From: Rhodocyclales bacterium GT-UBC
GTDB taxonomy: Bacteria; Pseudomonadota; Gammaproteobacteria; Burkholderiales; Rhodocyclaceae
DNA length: 64,000 nt
Direction: 5' to 3'
Assembly (NCBI GenBank): GCA_003583745.1
Contig: QXPY01000011.1
Location: 1 to 64,000, forward strand
The position numbers and the translations under genes are program-made. The notes under the pieces were generated by a model that saw only the letters and a list, made by a program, of their open reading frames with translations, ran no database searches and was not told the origin of the DNA. Positions 50,830 through 59,562 of the stretch are shown piece by piece (within the stretch, counting starts at the first letter, position 1; every line of letters begins with the position of its first letter).

Positions 50830-51841
50830 GGGCGCTTTCAAAAAGTTGGGTGATCACGGAATTGTGAAAAAGGCGATTCCTGCCTCCGCAGGGCCCGATT
50901 TGGCCGCTGCCGTAGGCCCCGAGCAGTGGCGTGTCGGGGAAGCGTTGACGGAAAGCCTGCAGGTCGTGGTCGTCGTCGCCATAGAACAGCGGACCTCGAC
51001 CGATGCAGGAATACATCAAGGCGAACGCCGGTCGGCACGGTTGGCTCGTCGCGACCACGTCGTCGAGGGCGCGCCGCATGTCCTGTTCGGCAGCCAGAGG
51101 GTGGCGCAAGGCCCAGGTCAGGGCTTCGCCGGACTGGAAGCATTCGGCCAGGGTCAGCGAACCGTCGCCGTTTGCCGAGAGGATGGGTATGCCGGGTTCG
51201 CCCGGGTGACGCAGCGCCACGATCTGATGCAGAGGAAGTTGAGAACGCAATTCTGGCGGCAAACAGCGGCGCAGTTGTTCGACGGCGGTCTGACCGGCAA
51301 TCTGGCGGACATCGTAGGCGTTTGTCGTATCGATGCGCTGCGCTTCGCCCAATATCCGCAGACCCTGGGACAGCGCCAGGCGGCTGGTATAACCGGGCAG
51401 CGTGGCTTCGGCCTTGCCTTGTTCGATCAGGCGGCCATGACTCCATACCAGCCCATCGCTCTGCAACAAGCCGGCACGCTTGGTGCCGGTTTGCCAGTCG
51501 AAGGGCAAGGTGCCATGGTTGCAGAAAGAGAGCTGGGTCGAGTCGTTGGCGGGGCTGGCTGCCTGTTCGATGACCAGCGCTGCGGCTGCGGATTGTTCAA
51601 GTCGCCAGCCGCGTTCGGTGAACAATCCGTTCGTCGTGCCGCCGACAATCTGCAGGCAGCCGCTGACGCGAGCAGCGGCGAGCAGGGCCGCCTGGGCATG
51701 ACGCTTGAAATCGGCACTCAAAAACAGCACGACGCATCCGGCACGGCCAAGCTTGGCGCTAGCCAGCGCCTGAGCGACAGCAGCCTCGGCCAACTCAGCG
51801 TTTGGTTGGGGGCCAAAGGCCACACCGGTGGCCGCTTTCAT
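50822..51841 (-). CDS. FIST sensory-domain protein
   Basis: 339 residues from the ATG at 51841, which overlaps the nth stop codon (ATGA). Both halves of the FIST fold are visible: FIST_N (about 30-190, LGRAGCVVLFLSADF, GGTTNGLFTERGW) and FIST_C (about 210-330, RRALDDVVATSQPCRPAFALMYSCIGRG and LLGAYGSGQIGP). FIST proteins are putative small-ligand (amino acid) sensors, usually linked to kinases or GGDEF proteins; none is fused here. The coupling to nth is probably only positional. Confidence 0.88.
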   Translation of the reverse strand: MKAATGVAFGPQPNAELAEAAVAQALASAKLGRAGCVVLFLSADFKRHAQAALLAAARVSGCLQIVGGTTNGLFTERGWRLEQSAAAALVIEQAASPANDSTQLSFCNHGTLPFDWQTGTKRAGLLQSDGLVWSHGRLIEQGKAEATLPGYTSRLALSQGLRILGEAQRIDTTNAYDVRQIAGQTAVEQLRRCLPPELRSQLPLHQIVALRHPGEPGIPILSANGDGSLTLAECFQSGEALTWALRHPLAAEQDMRRALDDVVATSQPCRPAFALMYSCIGRGPLFYGDDDHDLQAFRQRFPDTPLLGAYGSGQIGPCGGRNRLFHNSVITQLFESAHV

Positions 51842-52470
51842 ACTGACTTGCCTTTGAAGCGGCAAAGATCGGCGACGACGCAGCGCGTGCACTCCGGTTT
51901 TCTTGCCTTGCAGACATATCGGCCGTGCAGGATCAGCCAGTGATGCGCATCCTTCTTGTACCGGTCCGGCGTTACGCGGAGCAGTTTTTGTTCGACATCG
52001 AGCACGCTTTTCCCCGGGGCAATTCCCGTCCGGTTGCCGAGTCGGAAAATATGGGTGTCGACCGCAATCGTCGGGTGACCGAAGGCCGTATTGAGTACCA
52101 CGTTGGCCGTTTTGCGACCGACGCCAGGCAACGCCTCCAGAGCGGCCCGGTCGTCGGGGACCTGTCCATCGTATTGACTGAGCAGGATACGGCAGGTCGC
52201 AATCACGTTCTTGGCCTTGGTCCGGTAGAGACCGATGGTCTTGATATATTCGCTCAACCCTTCTTCACCCAGTGCGGCAATGGCCGCCGCATCCGGCGCC
52301 GCCGGAAAAAGCAGGGCGGTCGCCTTGTTGACGCCGACGTCGGTGGCCTGGGCGGAAAGGATGACGGCGATCAGCAACTGGAACGGTGTGGCGTAATGCA
52401 ATTCCGTGGTCGGCGCCGGGTTGCTCTCGGCGAGGCGGGCATAGAAGGCTTCAATGTCGGCTTTTTTCAC
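51838..52470 (-). CDS. nth: Endonuclease III
   Basis: 210 residues from a GTG start, chosen since the homology to E. coli Nth begins at KKADIEAFYARL; the frame extends to 52530. The helix-hairpin-helix and catalytic Lys in EALPGVGRKTANVVLNTAFG, the catalytic Asp in AVDTHIFRLGNRTG and the 4Fe-4S cluster C-x6-C-x2-C-x5-C (CKARKPECTRCVVADLC) are complete. It removes oxidised pyrimidines and cuts abasic sites in base-excision repair. Divergent from the GGDEF gene. Confidence 0.95.
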   Translation of the reverse strand: MKKADIEAFYARLAESNPAPTTELHYATPFQLLIAVILSAQATDVGVNKATALLFPAAPDAAAIAALGEEGLSEYIKTIGLYRTKAKNVIATCRILLSQYDGQVPDDRAALEALPGVGRKTANVVLNTAFGHPTIAVDTHIFRLGNRTGIAPGKSVLDVEQKLLRVTPDRYKKDAHHWLILHGRYVCKARKPECTRCVVADLCRFKGKSV

Positions 52471-52560
52471 GGTTTGGGCTTCGGCAGGATTGTCACACCA
52501 GCCAGAATGATGGATATTGGACGAAAACAAATTTTAACCGACAGGGAAGGCAGGATTCCT

Positions 52561-53526
52561 GTGGCTCTAAACGACCCCGGCGATAATTTTGTTCTTTCCC
52601 AGATTGTCGAAGGCAATCCGGTGCCGACTATCGTGATCGATGCACAGCATCGCGTAACGCACTGGAATCAGGCCTGTGCCGTCCTGACCGGGGTGCCGGC
52701 TGGCGAGATGATCGGTAAGGCGGAGCAGTGGCGCGCCTTTTATCAGAAGCCACGTCCCATCATGGCGGATCTGATCGTCAGCGGGGCCCTGGAGCGTACG
52801 GTCGATAGCTACTATCACGGCAAGTTCCGGCGCTCGCCGCTGATTCCTGGCGCCTTCGAGGCTGAGGATTTCTTCCCGGCTTTCGGAGAAAACGGTTGCT
52901 GGTTGTATTTCCTCGCAGCGCCGGTTTTTGATATTGAGGGCCGTATTATCGGCGCCATCGAAACCTTGCAGGATGTCACCGAGCGCCATCGCGCCGAGAC
53001 GGCGTTGCGGGAAAGCGAGGAGCGTTACCGCCTGTTGAGCGTGACTGACTCACTGACCGGGTTGTTCAACCGGCGTCATTTGCACGAGCGCCTGCAGATC
53101 GAGGTCGACCGGTGCGAACGCTATGGTCGGCCGTTAGCCATTCTGGTACTCGATTGCGATAATTTCAAGGCGATCAACGATACGCGCGGCCATCTGGAAG
53201 GCGATCGAGTTCTGCAGCGGGTGGCCAGCCTGATTGGTGAGTCGCTGCGCAGCAGCGACAGTGCATTTCGCTATGGCGGCGAGGAATTCGTCGTCGTGAT
53301 GCCGGAAACCGATGGTCAGGCAGCGCGCCTGCTGGCCGAGCGTTTGCGTCAGAAGCTGGTGGATGCGGCTGCCCGGTGCAGCGAGACCGAGGTGCTCTGC
53401 ACGGCGAGCATGGGCGTTGCGGAATACCTGCTTGGCGAGGGCGAGAGTTCTTTGGTTAATCGGGCGGACAAGGCGAGCTATCAGGCCAAGGGCTTGGGCA
53501 AGAATTGTGTCGTGTTGGCTACTTGA
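52561..53526 (+). CDS. PAS-GGDEF diguanylate cyclase
   Basis: 321 residues from the GTG at 52561, which has AAGGCAGGA upstream; ATGs at 52507 and 52510 would add 18 residues and lack a ribosome site. A PAS domain (about 20-135) is followed by a GGDEF domain with DSLTGLFNRRHL and the active-site RYGGEEFVVVMPE. The GGEEF motif indicates an active cyclase making c-di-GMP; an RxxD inhibitory site is not evident where expected. It precedes the di-haem peroxidase gene by about 35 bases and may be co-transcribed with it and the GGDEF/EAL gene. Confidence 0.9.
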   Translation: MALNDPGDNFVLSQIVEGNPVPTIVIDAQHRVTHWNQACAVLTGVPAGEMIGKAEQWRAFYQKPRPIMADLIVSGALERTVDSYYHGKFRRSPLIPGAFEAEDFFPAFGENGCWLYFLAAPVFDIEGRIIGAIETLQDVTERHRAETALRESEERYRLLSVTDSLTGLFNRRHLHERLQIEVDRCERYGRPLAILVLDCDNFKAINDTRGHLEGDRVLQRVASLIGESLRSSDSAFRYGGEEFVVVMPETDGQAARLLAERLRQKLVDAAARCSETEVLCTASMGVAEYLLGEGESSLVNRADKASYQAKGLGKNCVVLAT

Positions 53527-53563
53527 AGCTTCGAGGCAGCCAAGGCGCGAATAGAAGATTGGG

Positions 53564-54610
53564 ATGAGCGAGTACAAGAAAGGGTTTTCCGGGGGGCGTC
53601 TGCCCTGGGTGTTGGCCTTGCTGGTGAGCATGGTGGCCGCGATCGTGCTCTGGCAGTGGTTGCCAAGCCGACATGTTGTTGCCGGCGCAAATTCACCTGG
53701 CATACCCGCCATGGTGGCGGATCCGGTGGAGCCAATCCTGCCCTTGCCCGATGTGCCTGGTTTGCCCCCGGAACGGGTGGCTTTGGGCGCATTGCTGTTT
53801 CAGGATCGACGGCTTTCGGCAAATCAGACTCTTTCCTGCGCTTCCTGTCACGATTTCACGCGGGGAGGGGCCGATGGGCAGCGCGTATCGACCGGGATCG
53901 GTGGTGCCCAAGGTACGATCAATGCGCCCAGCGTCTTCAACAGCAGCCTGAGTCTGGCGCAATTCTGGGATGGTCGGGCGCTCAGTCTGGAGGAGCAGGC
54001 CGCCGGGCCGATCCATAATCCTCTGGAAATGGGTAGCGACTGGAAGCAGGTATTGACCAGGCTGAGGCAGGACATCGATCTCGACAAGGCTTTCCGCCGG
54101 GCCTATCCGGATGGTTTGACGGCGAACAATGTGGCCCACGCCCTGGCGACTTACGAGCGGACGTTACTGACGCCGAATTCGCGTTTCGATCGTCATCTAA
54201 AGGGGGAGCAAGGCGTACTTTCAGCCGAAGAGCTGGAAGGGTACCGGCGTTTTCGCAGCCTGGGGTGCACCAGTTGCCATCAGGGCGCCTTGGTTGGCGG
54301 GAACATGTTCCAGAAGTTCGGCGTGTTGCGTGACTATTTTGCCGGACGAGCCGTTTCCGAGGCCGACCAGGGGCGTTACAACGTGACGCGCGATGAGGAA
54401 GATCGTCATGTCTTCAAGGTTCCCAGTCTCCGTAACGTGGCGCTGACCGCGCCGTATTTTCACGATGGGTCGGCGGCAACCCTGGCACAGGCTGTTTCGG
54501 TGATGGGGCGCTATCAGCTCGGGCGCGAACTCTCATCCGACGATGTCGCGCTCATCGTGGCTTTCCTGAAAACGCTGACCGGCGAATGGCAAGGAGTGGT
54601 GCTGCAATGA
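53564..54610 (+). CDS. Membrane-anchored di-haem cytochrome c peroxidase (MauG/CcpA family)
   Basis: 348 residues. An N-terminal membrane anchor (PWVLALLVSMVAAIVLWQW, about 14-32) is followed by two haem c motifs, C92-A-S-C95-H96 and C235-T-S-C238-H239, and family segments ERVALGALLFQDRRLS, NAPSVFNSSLSLAQFWDGRALSLEEQ and FKVPSLRNVALTAPYFHDGSAATL. It faces the periplasm and probably reduces peroxide or acts as a redox partner. It sits between two c-di-GMP genes and its stop overlaps the start of the next (ATGA), so peroxide handling and c-di-GMP signalling are encoded on one transcript. Confidence 0.92.
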   Translation: MSEYKKGFSGGRLPWVLALLVSMVAAIVLWQWLPSRHVVAGANSPGIPAMVADPVEPILPLPDVPGLPPERVALGALLFQDRRLSANQTLSCASCHDFTRGGADGQRVSTGIGGAQGTINAPSVFNSSLSLAQFWDGRALSLEEQAAGPIHNPLEMGSDWKQVLTRLRQDIDLDKAFRRAYPDGLTANNVAHALATYERTLLTPNSRFDRHLKGEQGVLSAEELEGYRRFRSLGCTSCHQGALVGGNMFQKFGVLRDYFAGRAVSEADQGRYNVTRDEEDRHVFKVPSLRNVALTAPYFHDGSAATLAQAVSVMGRYQLGRELSSDDVALIVAFLKTLTGEWQGVVLQ

Positions 54611-57180
54611 CCTGGCGACGGGGAAAAAAGTCGGGCTGGCTTAATCGTTGGGCCGGGCTGGTCATCGGCATCACGCTGCTGATCGGCTTGGTGACCTGGT
54701 TGTTCCTGCGGGCCGACGAGATCTCGCCGGAGAGCCATTACGCCTATACGCAGTCCTTGCGCCGTATAGAACAAGCGGATGTCGAGCTCAACGCTGCCGT
54801 GCTGGCGAGTTATGCCGACTTGTTGCACAACTACGATTCCGTGGCGCGCCATCTCCGCGAGATCCGCGAGGAGCGGAGTCATATATTGGAATTTCCCGGC
54901 TGGATGGTTGCTTCGCAACTCCCGGCCTTGCATGCCAAGCTCAACGAGCTGCTTGCCGCACAGCTGGACAAGGCCCGCCAGATCGATCGCTTTCAGCGCA
55001 GCAACTCGATTTTGCGCAATTCCGTGCATTACTTCCCGTTGGCAGCGGAGAACTATTTGCGTCGTGAAGGACACGCCGGTCATGCCGAGCTGGGTGAATT
55101 CATTCGCGCCGTCCTCAGTTTCGGCCAGGGGCCGGATCGCGAAGAGAACGACCGTCTGCGCCAGGCGCTGGCCGAGCTCGAGCGGCACTATCCCGAGGCC
55201 GGTCGTTCGCCCGAACTGGCCCTGCTGTTGCGCCACGCGGCAGTGATCGTGCAGCAACGTCCGGAAGTGGACCGCTTGATGCTGGCCATCATGCAGGCAC
55301 CCACTGCCTTGTTGCACGAAGAGCTGACGCGCCTTTACAGCGAGGGGTACGCCGAGTCGCTGAACCAGTCCGGGCATTACCGGCGACTCTTGTTCGGCGT
55401 GGCGATCCTGCTGGTGATCTACGTCATTTACGCGGTGATGCGGATCGACCGCGACCGGCGCAACTTGGCCGAGCGCCTGGAAGCACAGCGCCGTGCCGAG
55501 GCCCAGGTCAGGCTCTATGCACGGGTGTTTACCAGTGCTACCGAGGGGATGACGATTACCGACGGACAATCCCGCATTCTCGCGGTCAATCCGGCGTTCT
55601 GTCAGATTACCGGCTATAGCCAGGACGAGGTGGTTGGCCAGACGCCAGCCATTCTCAATTCCGGGCGACAAGGTCGCGATTTCTATCAGCAAATGTGGGC
55701 CGAGTTGTTGCGCAACGGTCAGTGGCATGGAGAAATCTGGAATCGTCGAAAGGATGGCGGCATCTATCCGGAATGGCTGTCGGTGACGGCAGTACGCGAT
55801 GAGCAGGGTGAGGTCAGCCATTACATCGGAGTGTTTGCCGATATATCCGAGCGCAAGCAGAGCGAGGCCCGGATCAACCATCTGGCCCACCACGATGCCT
55901 TGACCGGGCTGCCCAACCGACTGCTGCTCGAAGACCGCATCGCCCAGGCGATCATCAAGTCGCGACGGAGCAAGTTGCCTTCGGCAGTCGTTTTCATCGA
56001 TCTCGATCGCTTCAAAAACATCAACGACACGCTCGGTCACGAGGTGGGCGATAACCTGCTGATCCAGGCGGCCCAGCGGGGCAGCGCGGTATTGCGGGAA
56101 ACCGATACCCTGGCGCGCCTGGGCGGCGACGAATTCGTCGTCGTGCTGCCCGAACTGGAGCAGGTCCAGGACTCCATGCATGTCGCCCGCAAGATGCTTC
56201 AGGCGCTCGCCCAGCCTTATGCATTGGCCGGTCATGCGCTGACGGTGACCGGCAGCGCCGGCATCGCACTCTGCCCGGAGGATGGACAAACGGTTTCCGA
56301 ACTGTTGCGCAAGGCCGATACCGCGATGTATCGGGCCAAGGAGGAAGGGCGGAACACGGCGCGCTTCTACTCCGCCGACTTCAATCGGGCAACGCTGGGC
56401 GAACTGTTGCTCGAAAACGATTTGCGCGGCGCCTTGGAGCGTGGTGAATTGATGATGTATTACCAGCCCAAGGTCGATGCCGGCAGCGCGACCTTGATCG
56501 GTGCAGAAGCGCTGATGCGTTGGCAACACCCCGAACACGGCATGATCTCCCCGACGCGTTTCATTCCCTTGGCGGAAGAAAGCGGGCTGATCAGCATGCT
56601 GGGGGAATGGGCGATGGGCGTGGTATGCCAGCAGCAGCGGGTGTGGCTCGATGCGGGCCTGCAGGTGGTGCCGGTGGCGGTCAATGTTTCCGCCTACCAG
56701 TTCGCGCAGCAAGACGTGCCGCAACTGGTTGCCGAATTGCTGGCGCGCTACCGCCTGCCGCCGCAACTTCTTACCCTGGAACTCACCGAGTCGCTATTGA
56801 TGCGCAACGCGGCGCGGGCGGCGGAAATCCTGCATGAGTTACGGGCGATGGATATCGAAGTGGCCATCGACGACTTCGGTACCGGCTATTCGTCGCTGAG
56901 CTATCTCAATCGTTTCCCGCTGCGTTCCCTGAAAATCGATCGCTCCTTCGTTTGCGAGATTGGCGAGCAGGGCACGACGGTGAAGCTAGCTTCGGCAATG
57001 ATTGCCATGGCCCATGAGCTGGAACTATCGGTGATTGCCGAAGGCGTCGAAACTGAAGCCCAGCGGGATTACCTGAGGGCTCATGGTTGCGATCAGTTCC
57101 AGGGATTTCTTTTCGGCAAGCCGCAGCCCGCCGAAGAAATGGGACGCTTGCTGGCCCGGCGTATCGCAACGGGTGGGTGA
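54607..57180 (+). CDS. GGDEF-EAL protein with periplasmic DAHL-like sensor and PAS
   Basis: 857 residues from the ATG at 54607. Membrane helix about 20-37, a helical periplasmic region (about 50-265, DAHL-like), second helix about 268-287, PAS (about 305-420, with PAC end ITHY-like SHYIGVFADISERKQSEARI), GGDEF with intact GGDEFVVVLPE, and EAL with EALMRWQHPEHG, FGTGYSSLSYL and DDFGTG. Both active sites look intact, so the protein may make or break c-di-GMP. Overlap with the peroxidase gene suggests its sensor reports a redox or haem-linked signal. Confidence 0.9.
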   Translation: MTWRRGKKSGWLNRWAGLVIGITLLIGLVTWLFLRADEISPESHYAYTQSLRRIEQADVELNAAVLASYADLLHNYDSVARHLREIREERSHILEFPGWMVASQLPALHAKLNELLAAQLDKARQIDRFQRSNSILRNSVHYFPLAAENYLRREGHAGHAELGEFIRAVLSFGQGPDREENDRLRQALAELERHYPEAGRSPELALLLRHAAVIVQQRPEVDRLMLAIMQAPTALLHEELTRLYSEGYAESLNQSGHYRRLLFGVAILLVIYVIYAVMRIDRDRRNLAERLEAQRRAEAQVRLYARVFTSATEGMTITDGQSRILAVNPAFCQITGYSQDEVVGQTPAILNSGRQGRDFYQQMWAELLRNGQWHGEIWNRRKDGGIYPEWLSVTAVRDEQGEVSHYIGVFADISERKQSEARINHLAHHDALTGLPNRLLLEDRIAQAIIKSRRSKLPSAVVFIDLDRFKNINDTLGHEVGDNLLIQAAQRGSAVLRETDTLARLGGDEFVVVLPELEQVQDSMHVARKMLQALAQPYALAGHALTVTGSAGIALCPEDGQTVSELLRKADTAMYRAKEEGRNTARFYSADFNRATLGELLLENDLRGALERGELMMYYQPKVDAGSATLIGAEALMRWQHPEHGMISPTRFIPLAEESGLISMLGEWAMGVVCQQQRVWLDAGLQVVPVAVNVSAYQFAQQDVPQLVAELLARYRLPPQLLTLELTESLLMRNAARAAEILHELRAMDIEVAIDDFGTGYSSLSYLNRFPLRSLKIDRSFVCEIGEQGTTVKLASAMIAMAHELELSVIAEGVETEAQRDYLRAHGCDQFQGFLFGKPQPAEEMGRLLARRIATGG

Positions 57181-57197
57181 AAGCGGGAGAGTCTCGC

Positions 57198-57887
57198 CTA
57201 GTGGCAGCCGGCGGTGGCCACCGGAGCCGGTGGCTTGGTCTGGGCGCGCCTGGCGGCACGGGCTTCCATCCAGTTTTTCCAGGCGATCATGCAGCCGAGC
57301 AGGATGAATGCACCGGGGGGCAGTAGCGCCAGCAGGAAACCGGGATAGCTTTCCGGCAGCACCTGGATCGGGTGCAGGCTGGGGAAAACCATGTCGATAC
57401 CGCCAAACAGCGTGCCGTTGCCGAGCAATTCGCGCATGCCGCCGAGCAGGCCGAGCGTCCACAGCATGCCGACACCCATGAAGATGCCGTCCAAGGTCGA
57501 TTGCAGTGGCGGATTCTTGGCGGCAAAGGCCTCGACGCGCGCCAGGACGATGCAGTTGGTGACGATCAACGGGATGAAGATACCAAGCACCAGATAAAGG
57601 GCGTGCAAATTGGCGTTGAACAGCAGGTCGACGACAGTTACCAGGGCGGCGACGATCAGAATGAAGACCGGAATGCGGATTTCATGCGGGATCAGATTGC
57701 GCAGGCTGGCGATGGCAACCCCGGAAAGGGCCATGACCAGGATGGTGGCCAGGGAGAGCATGATGCCGTTGACCGCATTGGTGGTCACCGCCAGCAGCGG
57801 GCAGAGACCGAGAATCTGGACGATCGAGGTGTTCTGCTTCCAGATGCCGTTACCGGCGATGGTCTTGAATTCGTCGCGGGTGATCAT
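57198..57887 (-). CDS. rnfE: RnfE membrane subunit
   Basis: 229 residues, about six membrane helices with TNAVNGIMLSLATILVMALSG and FIPLIVTNCIVLARVEAFAAKN, matching RnfE/NqrD. It is a non-flavin membrane subunit of the Rnf ferredoxin:NAD oxidoreductase. Last of six genes, with an ATGA overlap with rnfG. A His in the short C-terminal tail is not otherwise notable. Confidence 0.94.
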   Translation of the reverse strand: MITRDEFKTIAGNGIWKQNTSIVQILGLCPLLAVTTNAVNGIMLSLATILVMALSGVAIASLRNLIPHEIRIPVFILIVAALVTVVDLLFNANLHALYLVLGIFIPLIVTNCIVLARVEAFAAKNPPLQSTLDGIFMGVGMLWTLGLLGGMRELLGNGTLFGGIDMVFPSLHPIQVLPESYPGFLLALLPPGAFILLGCMIAWKNWMEARAARRAQTKPPAPVATAGCH

Positions 57888-58546
57888 TGGCTAACTCCTT
57901 CGGCGAACAGGCGGTCGCGATTGGCTTCGGTCCATTTGACGGCTTTCAAGATGGCTTTCGTTACGGCGCGAGGAGTAACCGTGGCGCCAGCGTAGTAATC
58001 GATTTCGCCTCCGTCTTTCTTGACCTTCCATGCCTTGTCGGTCACTTCGGAAAGCCCCATGCCGTTGAATTGGGTGATCCACGGACGGGCCTTGTTCTTG
58101 TCCTTCTTGACCTCGACGTAGTCCCCGAGGCCAGGCGTTTCCTTGTGCTGGGTCACTCGCACACCGGCCACCTTGCCATCGGCACGCACGGCCATGATCA
58201 GGCGGATCTTGCCGGCGTAGCCATCCGGCGCCACGGCCTCGAAAATCAGGGCGGCCGGCTGTTTGTCGCGGCGGGCGCGGTATAAGGTCGAGGTTTCGCT
58301 CAAGCCGAGTTCTGGCGTGGCCGGCAAGGCCAGGCTGTCTTCGAGCAGGGCGTTGTCGTATTCGCTGCGCGGCAGCACTTCGTCCACGAGGCGCATTTTT
58401 TCTTCGGCGGCCGAGGCCTCGATCGACGGCTTGGTCCATTGATAGGCGCCGGAAAGCAGGCCGGTGAAAATGATCACGAAGACAAAGAGAATCCCGGCCG
58501 TACGCATGGCCATGTCGGGAGCGGAAAATTCCTTGGCGCCGCTCAT
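57884..58546 (-). CDS. rnfG: RnfG flavoprotein subunit
   Basis: 220 residues with one N-terminal membrane helix (about 17-36) and a soluble domain. The covalent FMN site is in the motif AGATVT (about residues 186-191), a variant of SGATxT seen in RnfG/NqrC. Overlaps rnfD and rnfE by four bases. Confidence 0.94.
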   Translation of the reverse strand: MSGAKEFSAPDMAMRTAGILFVFVIIFTGLLSGAYQWTKPSIEASAAEEKMRLVDEVLPRSEYDNALLEDSLALPATPELGLSETSTLYRARRDKQPAALIFEAVAPDGYAGKIRLIMAVRADGKVAGVRVTQHKETPGLGDYVEVKKDKNKARPWITQFNGMGLSEVTDKAWKVKKDGGEIDYYAGATVTPRAVTKAILKAVKWTEANRDRLFAEGVSQ

Positions 58547-59562
58547 GATTTGTCCTTCATCCCGAAGATGGGCGGCTGCGTCAGCAGGTCAATGACCGGT
58601 GCGCAGAGGTTCATCAACAATACGGCAAACGCCACGCCATCCGGATAACCGCCGAAGACGCGGATGATGTAGGCGAGCAGTCCGCAACCGGCACCGAAAA
58701 TCAGTTTGCCGCGCGGAGTCGTGCAGCCGGAAACCGGGTCGGTGGCGATAAAGAAGGCGCCCAACATGGCACCGCCGGAGAGCAGGTGGAACAGCGGGTT
58801 GGCGAACTGAGCCGGGTTGTACAGCCAGAGACTGCCGGAAATGGCCACCAGGGCGGCAACATAGGCGGTGGGTACGTGCCAGGTGATCAGCTTGCGTTGC
58901 CACATCCACAGGCCACCCAGCAAATAGCCGACGGCGACCCATTCCCAGCCGCGCCCGGCAAAATTGCCGTAGAGGTCCTGGTTGGCCAGCAGGTGGCTGA
59001 CTTCGACGTTGCCGTCAGCCAGCTTGAGTGCCGTTTTCATGGCGTCGAGCGGCGTGGCGCCGGAGAGGGCATCAACTCGCGGCATCAGGCCCAGAATGAC
59101 CTGCAGTTGGTCGCTGACCGACAATTGCAGGCCGACGCTCGGCCATTGCGACATCAGGGCCGGAAAGGCGACGATGCAGACGGCGAAGGCGATCATCGCC
59201 GGATTGAAGGGGTTCTGACCGAGACCGCCGTAGAGCTGCTTGGCGATGACGATGGCGAAGACCGTTCCGGTGACGACCAGCCACCATGGGGCCAGCGGCG
59301 GAAAGGTGAGGGCAATCAGCCAGGCGGAAACGATGGCCGAGCCATCGGTCAGGAACATTGCCAGCGGTTTGCCCTGCAGGCGCAACATCACGGCTTCGGC
59401 ACCGAGCGCGGCGAGGGAAGCGATGATCAGCTGAAACAGAATGGCCGGACCAACCAGCCAGGCATACGCAACAATGCCGGGGAGCAGGGCCAGGCAGACC
59501 TGGGCCATGACTTTGCTGACGCTGACGTCCTTGAGCAAATAAGGGGCGGGAGCAAACATCAT
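58543..59562 (-). CDS. rnfD: RnfD membrane flavoprotein subunit
   Basis: 339 residues, about nine membrane helices; covalent FMN-threonine motif SGATPLDAM with Thr170. Landmarks GQNPFNPAMIAFAVCIVAFP and GCTTPRGKLIFGAGCGLLAYIIRVFGGYPDGVAFAVLLMN match RnfD/NqrB. The start is one of two consecutive ATGs; the first overlaps rnfC by four bases. Confidence 0.94.
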   Translation of the reverse strand: MMFAPAPYLLKDVSVSKVMAQVCLALLPGIVAYAWLVGPAILFQLIIASLAALGAEAVMLRLQGKPLAMFLTDGSAIVSAWLIALTFPPLAPWWLVVTGTVFAIVIAKQLYGGLGQNPFNPAMIAFAVCIVAFPALMSQWPSVGLQLSVSDQLQVILGLMPRVDALSGATPLDAMKTALKLADGNVEVSHLLANQDLYGNFAGRGWEWVAVGYLLGGLWMWQRKLITWHVPTAYVAALVAISGSLWLYNPAQFANPLFHLLSGGAMLGAFFIATDPVSGCTTPRGKLIFGAGCGLLAYIIRVFGGYPDGVAFAVLLMNLCAPVIDLLTQPPIFGMKDKS

